Shown in pieces: positions 1-7,434 of a stretch of 41,258 bases of DNA. Source of the stretch: Bdellovibrionota bacterium (GTDB taxonomy: Bacteria > Bdellovibrionota_G > JALEGL01 > DATDPG01); NCBI GenBank assembly GCA_035292885.1, contig DATDPG010000036.1, forward strand, positions 1 to 41,258, in the 5' to 3' direction. The notes under the pieces are model-generated. The model was not told the DNA's origin, did not search any database, and saw only the letters and a list, made by a program, of their open reading frames with translations. Within the stretch, counting starts at the first letter, position 1. Each line of letters starts with the position of its first letter. The translations under genes were made by a program, and so were the position numbers.

Positions 1-974
1 AGGAGGGAAATTCCAAAGATGAAAGCGGAGAGGAGTGTTCCCGCCGCGACGAGCTTCGCCACAGGAAGACGCGAAAACGGCGTCAGCGCGAAATCGGCTC
101 CGGTCTGGACCGAAGCGCGAAGCGCGCGGAAAGGGGTTCGAAAGCGCGGCCAACCGGCCGTGCGAACTCTCTTCGGACCGTCCAGAGCCTCGAGAAGTTC
201 GGAGGCGCTCGCGTAGCGCCGAACCGGTCTTTTCTGCAGCAATCTTTGCAACACCCTGCGAACTTTGGGCGTCGCTCCCATGATCTTGTATATCTCGTCG
301 GCCGGTTCGGCGGACCAGATGGCTCGGATTTCGTTGAGCCAGCCTTCTCCCGGGAACGGATAACGGCCGTAGCACAATTCATGATAGATCACGCCGGCTG
401 CGAAAAGATCGCTTCGAGGGGTCGGGCGGTAACCCCGAAGCTGTTCCGGAGAAAGATAAATCGCGCGCGAATCGTTCATTTTGGGCCACCAAGCCGGCGG
501 AAAGGCCGACTCCGGGCTATCCACGATGACGAGCCTTCCTTCGTTCGACAGGATCAAATTGCCGGGGTGGAGATTCCCGTGCGCCATCCCCTTGTCGTGG
601 AGCGCGCTGAGACCGTCGGCGATTTGGAGGAGCTTGGATGTCGCCGCAAAAGCGTCGCCTGCCGCCAGCGTTCGGATGACAATCGAGAGCGGCGTACCCG
701 GAATGAACTCACGCCAGGTGTATACGATCCCATCTTCCTCCAGAAGCCCCATTACTCGGGCCAAGGAAGGCTGTTGGATCGACGTTAACCGAGAAACCCG
801 TTTTCGGATTTTTCTTCGAGAGATCCCATCCGGGCGTTTTAATACGAAGCTCGAATTCCCACTCTCCGAGGCGACATGAAACGTCACGCCCCTTCGAAGG
901 ACGCCGATCACACGGTACGGGCCGATCCATTCCGCTTCCCGTTCCCTGCTCTCGACCGTCCCCGCCTCGTTCAT
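1..974 (-). CDS. Ser/Thr protein kinase-fold protein, probable pseudokinase (partial)
   Basis: The frame is open from ATG 974 to the left edge, so the C-terminus is missing; 324 residues are visible. Kinase-fold landmarks seen: a degenerate glycine loop (GVLRRG, about residues 24-29), the VAIK-type lysine in FVLK (K46), a catalytic loop reading HGNLHPGN (H132-N139), DSP (D152-P154) where DFG is expected, the SPEQL segment (S175) and a DLFAAGV helix (D189). The last visible stretch is hydrophobic and probably a transmembrane helix. In active kinases the catalytic loop is HRDxKxxN; here Asn replaces the catalytic Asp and His replaces the Lys, as in HGN-type plant receptor pseudokinases. A signalling or scaffold role is inferred. 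The start lies 9 bases past the moaA stop, so the two are probably cotranscribed. The kinase fold is clear; loss of activity is likely but unproven. Confidence 0.8.
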   Translation of the reverse strand, partial: MNEAGTVESREREAEWIGPYRVIGVLRRGVTFHVASESGNSSFVLKRPDGISRRKIRKRVSRLTSIQQPSLARVMGLLEEDGIVYTWREFIPGTPLSIVIRTLAAGDAFAATSKLLQIADGLSALHDKGMAHGNLHPGNLILSNEGRLVIVDSPESAFPPAWWPKMNDSRAIYLSPEQLRGYRPTPRSDLFAAGVIYHELCYGRYPFPGEGWLNEIRAIWSAEPADEIYKIMGATPKVRRVLQRLLQKRPVRRYASASELLEALDGPKRVRTAGWPRFRTPFRALRASVQTGADFALTPFSRLPVAKLVAAGTLLSAFIFGISL

Positions 975-983
975 CACGAGCGC

Positions 984-2006
984 TCAGCCGCCGCGTGTGT
1001 GCATTTCAAGGTGCGGGTCGCGGCGAAGGCGATCCAAGTCGAAGAGAGGACCTCGTTCCGCCGTCGCCAGTCGTTGTTCGGCCCCTCGATCCGTTCGGTT
1101 CTCCCATCTTCGTGCGATAGCGTTACGCAAAACATTTGAAGACGCCCCTCCACGGAGCATATTTCGCAGGTCGATTCCGTGCGTGGCGTACAGACAGGGG
1201 TACCAAACGCCGTCGGCCGTCAGACGACTGCGGTCACAAGAGCGGCAGAACGGCTCGGTCACCGAGGCGATGACGCCGAAGGTTGTCCCGTCCGGAAGCC
1301 GAAATCTTCCGGCGGGGGCGGAGGAATCTCCCTCCACCGGCTCGACCGACCCGTAGTGCCGGCGCAATCGCCGGAGAATCTCCTTGCGCGGGACCACTTG
1401 GTCGATCGACCATCGGGTGGCGCCCCCAACATCCATATACTCGATAAAACGAACCTCGGCTTTCATCTGCTTGGCGAATTCGATAAGGGGCACGATTTCG
1501 TCGTCATTGAGGCCTAGGATGATCACGCTGTTGATCTTCAGGGAAACAAAACCGGTCCCCCGGGCGGTTCGCAGGCCCTCCAACACGTTGGCGTGGCTAT
1601 CGCGGCCGGCGATCTTTTTGAATCGGTCTGGGCGAAGCGTATCGAGGCTGATGGTAACGCGGTCGAGACCGGCGGCTTTTAAAGCCGCCGCTTGTTCAGC
1701 AAGAAGAACGCCGTTGGTCGTCAAGGCGATATCGACGATTCCCGCCTTCCCTCGAAGCATTCGGACAAGCTCGGCCACGTCTCGGCGCACCAGCGGGTCC
1801 CCTCCCGTTATCCGGATCTTGTCGACGCCGAGATCCAAGAAACAGTCCACCAAAACCGAGATTTCCTCGAATTGCAGAATTTCGTCCCGCGGGACCCAAC
1901 GGTATTCCTCCTCCGGCATGCAATACTGGCACCGAAGATTGCACCGATCGGTGACGGAGATTCGAAGGCTCTGGAGCGGCCGTTGATATCGGTCCCTAAT
2001 CGCCAT
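984..2006 (-). CDS. moaA: GTP 3',8-cyclase MoaA (molybdenum cofactor biosynthesis)
   Basis: Radical SAM enzyme converting GTP to 3',8-cyclo-GTP, the first step of molybdopterin synthesis. The 340-residue protein has the N-terminal CNLRCQYC cluster motif (C22, C26, C29), the C-terminal second-cluster cysteines C254, C257 and C271 (CRSC and YPCL), and the terminal Gly-Gly tail essential in MoaA. Length is normal for the family (about 330). One oddity is TGGDPL where TGGEPL is usual, a conservative Glu-to-Asp change in the SAM-binding segment. No other Moco gene is in the window; the neighbour downstream is the pseudokinase. A divergent secreted-protein gene starts about 125 bases away, so the shared spacer should hold both promoters. 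Assignment is secure. Confidence 0.95.
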   Translation of the reverse strand: MAIRDRYQRPLQSLRISVTDRCNLRCQYCMPEEEYRWVPRDEILQFEEISVLVDCFLDLGVDKIRITGGDPLVRRDVAELVRMLRGKAGIVDIALTTNGVLLAEQAAALKAAGLDRVTISLDTLRPDRFKKIAGRDSHANVLEGLRTARGTGFVSLKINSVIILGLNDDEIVPLIEFAKQMKAEVRFIEYMDVGGATRWSIDQVVPRKEILRRLRRHYGSVEPVEGDSSAPAGRFRLPDGTTFGVIASVTEPFCRSCDRSRLTADGVWYPCLYATHGIDLRNMLRGGASSNVLRNAIARRWENRTDRGAEQRLATAERGPLFDLDRLRRDPHLEMHTRGG

Positions 2007-2054
2007 GGAGGTTACCTAGCTGAAAATGGGGCAAATGAAAACGAGACGACTTTT

Positions 2055-2081
2055 TTGACAACGCCCGCCGTTCAGTATTTA
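2055..2081 (+). promoter_or_regulatory. Putative sigma-70-type promoter for the 2132 gene
   Basis: TTGACA (2055-2060), a perfect -35 consensus, is followed after 15 bases by TATTTA (2076-2081). It sits about 50 bases upstream of the start of the small secreted protein, between divergent genes. The spacer is short and the -10 weak, so the exact -10 is uncertain. Confidence 0.45.
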
Positions 2082-2131
2082 CAAATGAGCCAAATTTTAA
2101 ACGGGGCGACGCCCCAGGAAGGCAGGAAGTG

Positions 2132-2704
2132 ATGAAGAAGCTTATGTCGGCCGCACTTTTGACGAGCGCGGTGATCTGGAGCGTGGCGTCAGCCGCGCAA
2201 AACTACAGCGTGATGGCCGGAAACTGGGCCGGATCGGTCACGACGAACCTAAAAGACACGTCCGGCGGCGGAAAGCCAATGGCTGAGGAAACGGGAACGC
2301 CGGTCACGATCACGTTCAGCAAAGTGAATAACGGACTGGCGGGAGAGAGCTTGGTCGGCGCCACAAAAGAAAAGTGGGCCATCCAAGGGGACAACTATAC
2401 GTGGGATGACGGCGAGATTACCGTGACCTCAACCGCCGTGACGTTTGACAAACTCCCCGAGTGGGTAAAAAAGGAATCCGGAGTTACGCCGACGGATACC
2501 TATTTTGCGTTCAAGTATCTCACCTGCACGGTCAACGCGACGAAGAAGCCTTGCGAGATCGGCAAACATCTTCCCGACGGAATCGACAAATCGGGGATTT
2601 GGGTGTTCGCCGTAAAGGGCAATAAGCTGCAGAGCAACGTCTATTACACCTATTCCAACGGTGGGAAGCGGATTCTGGAGCAAAGCTTGTCGGCGAAGAA
2701 GTAG
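2132..2704 (+). CDS. Secreted protein of unknown function
   Basis: A 190-residue protein with a clear Sec signal peptide: KKLM n-region, hydrophobic core, and an ASAAQ-like cleavage site near residue 22. The mature part is rich in Thr, Gly and Val, suggests beta structure, and has two cysteines about 13 residues apart (in LTCTV and KPCEI) that could form a periplasmic disulfide. I do not recognise a family. ATG 2132 is preferred over GTG 2129; AGGAAGG (2116-2122) and AGGA (2124-2127) are both within reach as ribosome sites. The gene has its own promoter-like sequence and its own terminator, so it is probably a monocistronic, well-expressed exported protein. Confidence 0.8.
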   Translation: MKKLMSAALLTSAVIWSVASAAQNYSVMAGNWAGSVTTNLKDTSGGGKPMAEETGTPVTITFSKVNNGLAGESLVGATKEKWAIQGDNYTWDDGEITVTSTAVTFDKLPEWVKKESGVTPTDTYFAFKYLTCTVNATKKPCEIGKHLPDGIDKSGIWVFAVKGNKLQSNVYYTYSNGGKRILEQSLSAKK

Positions 2705-2732
2705 TTCGGCGGTACAGACTTGTCTTTGAAAA

Positions 2733-2763
2733 CCTCGTGACGGAAACGTCGCGGGGTTTTTTT
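2733..2763 (+). terminator. Rho-independent terminator
   Basis: A 10-bp stem (2733-2742 with 2747-2756, two G-T wobbles) closes on a GAAA tetraloop and runs straight into seven T (2757-2763). It lies 28 bases after the stop of the secreted protein and ends that transcript. Confidence 0.9.
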
Positions 2764-2809
2764 CAAACTTCTCTTGAAGTGGACGGAGTAAATCTGAGAC
2801 ACTAGAACC

Positions 2810-4102
2810 ATGCCCAACGGGGCGCCGAAGAAATTTCTCTTCGTTTCCGACGACGGCCTTATCCACGACCTGGCGTGGGTTGTACGCAAGGAAGGAAACG
2901 AAGTCCGCTATTACATCCACGCGAAATCTGAAAAGACGGTTGCGGACGGGTTTGTCGACAAGACCGAGAATCTGGAGGAATCGATTCTTTGGGCCGACGT
3001 GATCGTCTTTGACGACGTCGGTTTCGGCGCCCAGGCGGACAAACTTCGAAAGGCGGGAAAGTTGGTCGTCGGCGGGTCGGTTTACGGCGATCGCCTGGAG
3101 CACGACCGCGATTTCGGCCAGGAGGAAATGAAAGCGGTCGGAATGACGACGCTGACCTCCCTTGATTTCCAGACCTTTGATGACGCGATCGCGTACGTGA
3201 GAGCCAATCCCAACCGTTATGTCGTGAAACCGAGCGGCAAAGCACAGAACGACAAGGTCCTCTCGTTCGTGGGCCAGGAAGACCAGGGCGAGGACATTGT
3301 TACGATTCTGGAACATTACAAGAAGACTTGGGGGGGAAAGATCAAGAGTTTCCAGCTTCAGAAATACGCCGCCGGCGTCGAAGTGGCCGTCGGCGCTTTT
3401 TTCAACGGCAATGATTTCATCCTCCCGGTCAACGTGAACTTCGAACACAAACGGATGTTCAACGACGAGGTCGGACCGTCGACGGGTGAAATGGGAACGT
3501 CGATGTTCTGGTCCGGTGAAAACCAGCTCTATCGAACCACGCTGGGCCGAATGACGGCCAAACTTCGAGAGGCTAAATACGTTGGGTACATCGACGTGAA
3601 CTGTATCGTGAACGGGCGGGGGATCTATCCGCTCGAGTTCACCAGCCGTTTCGGTTACCCGACGATCAACATTCAGATCGAGGGGATCCTCTCCCGGTGG
3701 AGCGATTTTCTCCGCGCGCTTGCTGCCGGCGAGAATTTTGCTCTTCGGGCGAAGAAGGGATTCCAGGTCGGCGTCGTGATCGCCGTGCCGCCGTTTCCGT
3801 TCACCGACCGAGACACGTTTGAGAAATACTCCGGTGACGCGCCGATCATTTTCAAGAAGCCGATGACCGAAGGGCTCCATCCGGGGGACGTAAAGATCGT
3901 GGACAATGAGTGGGTTTTGGCGGGAAGCAGCGGTTATGCGCTGGTCGTGACCGGTTCCGGCTCAACGATGGAAGCGTCCCGGAAGGAAGCGTACAACCGC
4001 GTTCACAATATTCTGATCCCCAATATGTTTTATCGCACGGACATCGGCGAGCGCTGGGCTCGCGAGAGCGACCTGCTCCACACGTGGGGTTATTTGACCT
4101 GA
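2810..4102 (+). CDS. PurD-like ATP-grasp ligase (phosphoribosylamine-glycine ligase family)
   Basis: A 430-residue protein with the domain order of PurD: an N-terminal nucleotide-type domain (FLFVSDDGLIHDLAW), an ATP-grasp core, and a C-terminal domain. Family signatures seen are HKRMFNDEVGPSTGEMG, matching the HKR-x-GPNTGGMG segment of PurD, and YPLEFTSRFGYPTIN, matching the metal-binding EFNARFGDPE strand. The glycine-rich ATP loop is atypical (VVKPSGKAQND instead of VVKADGLAAGKG) and Asp-Pro of the metal strand is Tyr-Pro, so substrate or efficiency may differ from purine synthesis. No other pur gene is nearby. It converges on, and overlaps by 13 bp, a metallohydrolase gene. ATG 2810 lacks an evident Shine-Dalgarno sequence. 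The family is secure, the exact reaction not. Confidence 0.8.
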   Translation: MPNGAPKKFLFVSDDGLIHDLAWVVRKEGNEVRYYIHAKSEKTVADGFVDKTENLEESILWADVIVFDDVGFGAQADKLRKAGKLVVGGSVYGDRLEHDRDFGQEEMKAVGMTTLTSLDFQTFDDAIAYVRANPNRYVVKPSGKAQNDKVLSFVGQEDQGEDIVTILEHYKKTWGGKIKSFQLQKYAAGVEVAVGAFFNGNDFILPVNVNFEHKRMFNDEVGPSTGEMGTSMFWSGENQLYRTTLGRMTAKLREAKYVGYIDVNCIVNGRGIYPLEFTSRFGYPTINIQIEGILSRWSDFLRALAAGENFALRAKKGFQVGVVIAVPPFPFTDRDTFEKYSGDAPIIFKKPMTEGLHPGDVKIVDNEWVLAGSSGYALVVTGSGSTMEASRKEAYNRVHNILIPNMFYRTDIGERWARESDLLHTWGYLT

Positions 4103-4680
4103 AGCGCTTCGAACTTCGGGTAAGCTTCGCATACAGCCACTATGGCGTCGGCCGCCGCCTGAATCGACGTTTCTTTGCAGAAAACTTTCTCGTGGTTGTA
4201 ATCCCCACCCGAACAGGGGATTCCCAGGAAAAACGTGTGCGGGCATTTTTCGCGGTATACGTCCACTTCGTCGGAATCAGCGATCGGGTCGGGAGAATCC
4301 TCGAAGAGCCGATAACGGAACCCCCGGAGTGCTTGAGATACGAACTGCCGGGTCACCGGGTCCGCGCACTTTTCGATCGTGAAATCCCAATCCCCGATAA
4401 TTCCGGTGACATCCACCACCACGACAAGGTCGGTTGGGCGGATCTGATCTCGAAGTTCATAGGCTCCCGCGAAGGTCGTTTCCTCATGGTCGGTGAGGGC
4501 GAGGCGAGTCTGATCGCCCGTCATTCGGCCGGAAAAATAGGCGCGCATGACCGCGTGCACTCCGGCGAAGTTGTCGAGGTGGCCGAGGTACCCGTCCCTT
4601 TCTCGCGTGAGCTCGTGGTGCGTGAAGTTCGTATCCGCATGGCAAGAGATAATGAGCATATTGGGTGAGCGGGGCGGCAT
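4090..4680 (-). CDS. Compact M42/M28-like metallopeptidase or amidohydrolase
   Basis: A 196-residue protein with the metal-site pattern of co-catalytic zinc aminopeptidases in the expected order: SCHADTNF (first ligand His plus catalytic-helper Asp), HLDNFAG (bridging Asp), DHEE (catalytic Glu and metal Glu), VVDVTG (Asp ligand) and DYNHEK (last His ligand). M42 enzymes are usually about 350 residues; this one has little room for their PDZ-like insertion, so it is a minimal catalytic domain. ATG 4680 is chosen because GGAG lies six bases upstream; the TTG at 4692 is less likely. Its 3' end overlaps the convergent PurD-like gene by 13 bp. Substrate unknown; peptide or other amide is inferred. 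Confidence 0.7.
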   Translation of the reverse strand: MPPRSPNMLIISCHADTNFTHHELTRERDGYLGHLDNFAGVHAVMRAYFSGRMTGDQTRLALTDHEETTFAGAYELRDQIRPTDLVVVVDVTGIIGDWDFTIEKCADPVTRQFVSQALRGFRYRLFEDSPDPIADSDEVDVYREKCPHTFFLGIPCSGGDYNHEKVFCKETSIQAAADAIVAVCEAYPKFEALQVK

Positions 4681-4721
4681 AGCAGTCTCCAAGTTTCCCG
4701 GTCAAGGAATTCGTTTGGTCG

Positions 4722-4749
4722 TTGACGGGCCGCAAAAAGTGTTTAATAA
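4722..4749 (+). promoter_or_regulatory. Putative promoter giving a leaderless transcript
   Basis: TTGACG (4722-4727), 16-base spacer, TAATAA (4744-4749). The ATG of the YggS-like gene follows after 11 bases with no Shine-Dalgarno sequence. The spacing matches the efp promoter at 11109-11136, which supports both. Confidence 0.4.
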
Positions 4750-4760
4750 CAAGTAGTTCT

Positions 4761-5528
4761 ATGCAACTTCCGTCCGCAGGCGAACCTCAAGTCCTGACTC
4801 CGGCCGCGCGCCGGATTCTCGAGATTCGCCAAAAAATCGCCCGCGCGGCCGAAAAAACCGGGCGAGATCCCCTCTCCATTCGACTTATAGCCTCCAGCCG
4901 CGGGCTCATGGTGGATCCGGTACTGGATGCGGTGAACGCCGGAATCCGCGAGCTTTGCGAGGAGTACTTGCCCGAAGGGATCACCAAACGGCCGCCGGTG
5001 GATCACCGGGTCCCCGGGATCACGTGGCATTTCGTCGGTGAACTGCCTCCGCAGAAAATTCATTTGGCCGTGGAGTTTTTCGAGTGGATTCATTCGGTGG
5101 ATCGAATCACGACGATTCGTTCGCTGTCCGAGGCCGTGGCGGCAAAAGGGAAAAAGGAGCTGAAGCTTCTGGTTGAAGTGAACCCCTTGGGAAAGCGGAA
5201 GCGGATGGGCGCCTCGCCCGAGGAGGTTCCGTTTCTGATCGAGGCTGTTCAAAGGATCCCCGGTGTTCGGTTAATGGGGCTCTCCATGAAGAACGAATCG
5301 GCATTTTCGGCGAAGGAATCCGTGGAGGCGTTTCGCGCCATGGAAAAACTGCGAAACGAATTTCTGAACAAAGGAGTTCTCCCAACGCAGGCGATCGATT
5401 TAGCCATGGGGAGTTCCCGTGACTTTGAGGAGGCGATCAGCCGTGGGGCCACGATTGTTCGGTTGGGGAAAGCTGTCTTTGGAACGCGTGCAGAGCAACA
5501 GTGGGCGGATGAGGGGTGGGAATCCTAG
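4761..5528 (+). CDS. YggS/PLPBP-like protein lacking the PLP lysine
   Basis: A 255-residue protein with the alanine-racemase-like TIM-barrel signatures of the YggS (PROSC) family: WHFVGELPPQK (WHFIGxLQxNK in YggS), IHSVDR, LVEVN, the Gly-Leu-Met turn (VRLMGLSM), LAMGSSRDFEEAI (LSMGMSxDFxxAI) and IVRLGKAVFG (VRIGxxIFG). In YggS the PLP Schiff-base lysine sits in AVSKTKP; here that segment reads ASSRGLM, placing Arg at the lysine position, and FGENY becomes LCEEYL. The protein may not bind PLP covalently. YggS normally buffers PLP and amino-acid metabolism; this paralog's role is open. ATG 4761 is preferred; a longer reading from TTG 4722 would run through the promoter-like sequence. Confidence 0.75.
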   Translation: MQLPSAGEPQVLTPAARRILEIRQKIARAAEKTGRDPLSIRLIASSRGLMVDPVLDAVNAGIRELCEEYLPEGITKRPPVDHRVPGITWHFVGELPPQKIHLAVEFFEWIHSVDRITTIRSLSEAVAAKGKKELKLLVEVNPLGKRKRMGASPEEVPFLIEAVQRIPGVRLMGLSMKNESAFSAKESVEAFRAMEKLRNEFLNKGVLPTQAIDLAMGSSRDFEEAISRGATIVRLGKAVFGTRAEQQWADEGWES

Positions 5529-5692
5529 TGTCCAGAGTCCGAGATATCTTGATCGTCGGCCGCCGCTTCATCCCGGCTGGCCGCGTTGCTCCTCCTCGAC
5601 GTACAGCCTTGCAAGTACGCCTTCGTCGTCGCGCCTTGCCATCCGGGCGTATCGGCGTCCTTTGTTATCAACCTATCTCGGACTCGGGACAC
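5528..5692. repeat. Palindromic intergenic element A (MITE-like)
   Basis: A 165-bp element bounded by 26-bp inverted repeats (5528-5553 and 5667-5692) that match at 23 of 26 positions; the outer ends read GTGTCC and GGGACAC. The interior has a second short palindrome around GTAC-GCCTTGCAA-GTAC (near 5600-5620). No convincing gene is inside. The left arm begins with the last base of the YggS-like stop codon, and the right arm ends 43 bases before the permease ATG. No transposase is present, so it would have to be mobilised in trans. I see no clear target-site duplication. Confidence 0.75.
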
Positions 5693-5735
5693 GAAGGCGA
5701 GACTTAGTTCTCGGTCTCGGATAAGAGAAGTCGCC

Positions 5736-6803
5736 ATGCGCGTCCAAAACACCGAGCGGATCTTTTTCGGCGTTCTATTTATCCTCGTCCTTTATTTCAC
5801 GTACCAAACGATGCGTCCGTTTCTCCCGGGAATTATCTGGGCCGCGATGCTGGTGGTCGTTTTTTCCTCCTCCTATGAAAGAGTTCGACGGGCCTTCGGG
5901 GGGCGTCGGTTGTTGTCCGCTATCCTCATGAGCACTGTGATTACGGCTTTTATCGTGACGCCGATCGTATTTGCATTGATCAAAGTAAGCCAAGGGGTAT
6001 TTCTCTTTTATCAATGGGTGGAAGCTAAGATCGCGTCGGGCGCATTCGATCCGGGATTGCTTCTAAACCGGTTCCCGAATCTGGCATCGGTGTTCAGTTG
6101 GCTCGGCCGAACCGATCCACAAGATCTCAATCTTCAGGAATGGAGCGGTTCCGTCGCCAAGGCCGTGGGGAAACTGTTGAGCGGGACCACAAACGTCCTG
6201 GCCGGTTTGGTGGGAAACGTCTTTACGCTGGTTGTGTTTTATTTCACGGCGATCGTTCTTTTTCATCACTCCCATAAGATCGTGCTGTCTATCCGGCGAT
6301 TTCTGCCGATCGATGAAGAGGAAAAAGATCGGACGTTTCGTGCCGTGCGTGACGTCACACGCGCGGTTTTTTACGGAATTCTAGTCACCGCGTTGGTCCA
6401 GGGACTCTTGGCGACCATCGGCTTCGCGGTGGTCGGACTCTCTCGGGCGGTTATGCTCGGCGCGATGACGTTTATGGTGTCACTCATCCCCGGTGGAACG
6501 ATGTTGGTTTGGGGCCCGGCGGTGGTCTATTTGTTTGCTACAGGCGCGGCGTGGTGGAAGCCGATTCTCCTACTGATCTGGAGTGTGGGAGTGGTTTCGA
6601 CGGCCGATAATTTCATTCGACCGATCTTCATCAGTCGCAGCGTCGAGCTTCCGGTGATCTTGGTCTTCTTCGGCGTACTTGGAGGACTGTTGGCGTTCGG
6701 TTTAATCGGTCTCTTCCTGGGACCGGTGGTCCTCACGGTTTTTCTTCTCTTGTTGGATGTGATCGGACGGGATCTTGCGAGGTCGGAAAAGGCTTCCCCC
6801 TAA
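5736..6803 (+). CDS. AI-2E family transporter (PerM/YdiK-like permease)
   Basis: A 355-residue polytopic inner-membrane protein with about eight hydrophobic segments. Features of the family are the N-terminal pair of helices (VLFILVLYFTYQTMRPFLPG), a central soluble loop, and the conserved C-terminal segment (SLIPGGTMLVWGPAVVYL, then a DNFIRPIFISR motif, then a GLIGLFLGPVVLTV helix). Family members export autoinducer-2 or act as Na+/H+ antiporters; which applies cannot be read here. ATG 5736 is chosen because AAGAGAAG lies just upstream and the hydrophobic N-terminus follows; an earlier in-frame extension would run through palindromic element A. It is probably transcribed alone. Confidence 0.85.
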   Translation: MRVQNTERIFFGVLFILVLYFTYQTMRPFLPGIIWAAMLVVVFSSSYERVRRAFGGRRLLSAILMSTVITAFIVTPIVFALIKVSQGVFLFYQWVEAKIASGAFDPGLLLNRFPNLASVFSWLGRTDPQDLNLQEWSGSVAKAVGKLLSGTTNVLAGLVGNVFTLVVFYFTAIVLFHHSHKIVLSIRRFLPIDEEEKDRTFRAVRDVTRAVFYGILVTALVQGLLATIGFAVVGLSRAVMLGAMTFMVSLIPGGTMLVWGPAVVYLFATGAAWWKPILLLIWSVGVVSTADNFIRPIFISRSVELPVILVFFGVLGGLLAFGLIGLFLGPVVLTVFLLLLDVIGRDLARSEKASP

Positions 6804-6960
6804 GATCGCACCTCGCTCGACTTTGCAAAGCTCCTGCATTATAAAAAGGTGTTCCGTTTGGTCAGCTCGCCTTCCGGTCTTTCCTTGGTTTGATCGTGAA
6901 TTCGGCCGCGCTCCAAAACGTTCCTGTTAACTTCAAAAAACCAGGGGAGGGCAATCACAA

Positions 6961-7311
6961 GTGAATAAGAAACTGTACGTGGGAAATCTCCCTTTCAGCG
7001 CAGACGAAAATGCGCTTCGAGAATTGTTCGCGGGCGAAGGACGAAAAGTGGCATCCTCTCAAATCATCAGCGACCGGCAGACGGGCCGATCCCGCGGTTT
7101 CGGTTTCGTGGAGATGGAGACGGAAGAAGACGCCGAAAAGGCGATTGCCGCTCTCAACGGAAAGGAATGGGAAGGGCGGGCGCTGGTCGTGAACGAAGCC
7201 CGGGAAAAGGGCCCCGGCGAGGGTCGCGGCCCGCAACGTTCCGGTGGTGGATTCGGTCGCGGGGGCGGGCGGCCCGGCCGAGGCGGTTCCGGCGGTGGAG
7301 ACCGATACTAA
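6961..7311 (+). CDS. RRM-domain RNA-binding protein (cold-inducible Rbp type)
   Basis: A 116-residue protein with one RNA recognition motif over residues 1-80. RNP2 (LYVGNL, residues 5-10) and RNP1 (SRGFGFVEM) are both intact. A Gly/Arg-rich tail of about 30 residues (RGGGRPGRGG) follows, typical of bacterial and chloroplast cold-shock Rbp proteins that bind single-stranded RNA and act as chaperones. It starts at GTG 6961 with a strong GGGGAGGG ribosome site about 10 bases upstream. The 157-bp upstream region is AT-rich in places and could hold a cold-responsive leader, but I see no definite promoter. Element B starts two bases past the stop. Confidence 0.93.
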   Translation: MNKKLYVGNLPFSADENALRELFAGEGRKVASSQIISDRQTGRSRGFGFVEMETEEDAEKAIAALNGKEWEGRALVVNEAREKGPGEGRGPQRSGGGFGRGGGRPGRGGSGGGDRY

Positions 7312-7313
7312 CC

Positions 7314-7434
7314 GGCTGTTGGAAAAGGCTCATTTGCTTCGTTGCCGCTGCACTCGCGGTCCTCACAGCCATCCCAAGGCTGCTCCGGCCGCTCGTTTGC
7401 GGCGGCCTCGCAACTGAGACCTTTTTGAGCAGCC
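7314..7434. repeat. Palindromic intergenic element B
   Basis: A 121-bp sequence with imperfect terminal inverted repeats: GGCTGTTGGAAAAGGCTCA at 7314-7332 against the complement of the 7411-7434 end, which reads GGCTGCTCAAAAAGG on the other strand. The core is GC-rich and self-complementary in patches. It starts two bases after the RRM gene stop and its right arm overlaps the apparent start codon (TTG 7425) of the DUF1207 gene. The arms differ in sequence from elements A and C. Confidence 0.6.

Noticed and set aside
2429-3880. A 483-residue minus-strand frame opposite the PurD-like gene
   Set aside because: It is the antisense shadow of the secreted protein and the PurD-like gene, with high Arg/Val/Asp content typical of such shadows and no domain.
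4090-4102. A frameshift or assembly error at the PurD-like/hydrolase junction
   Set aside because: Both proteins end at natural places; a 13-bp convergent overlap is ordinary in compact genomes.
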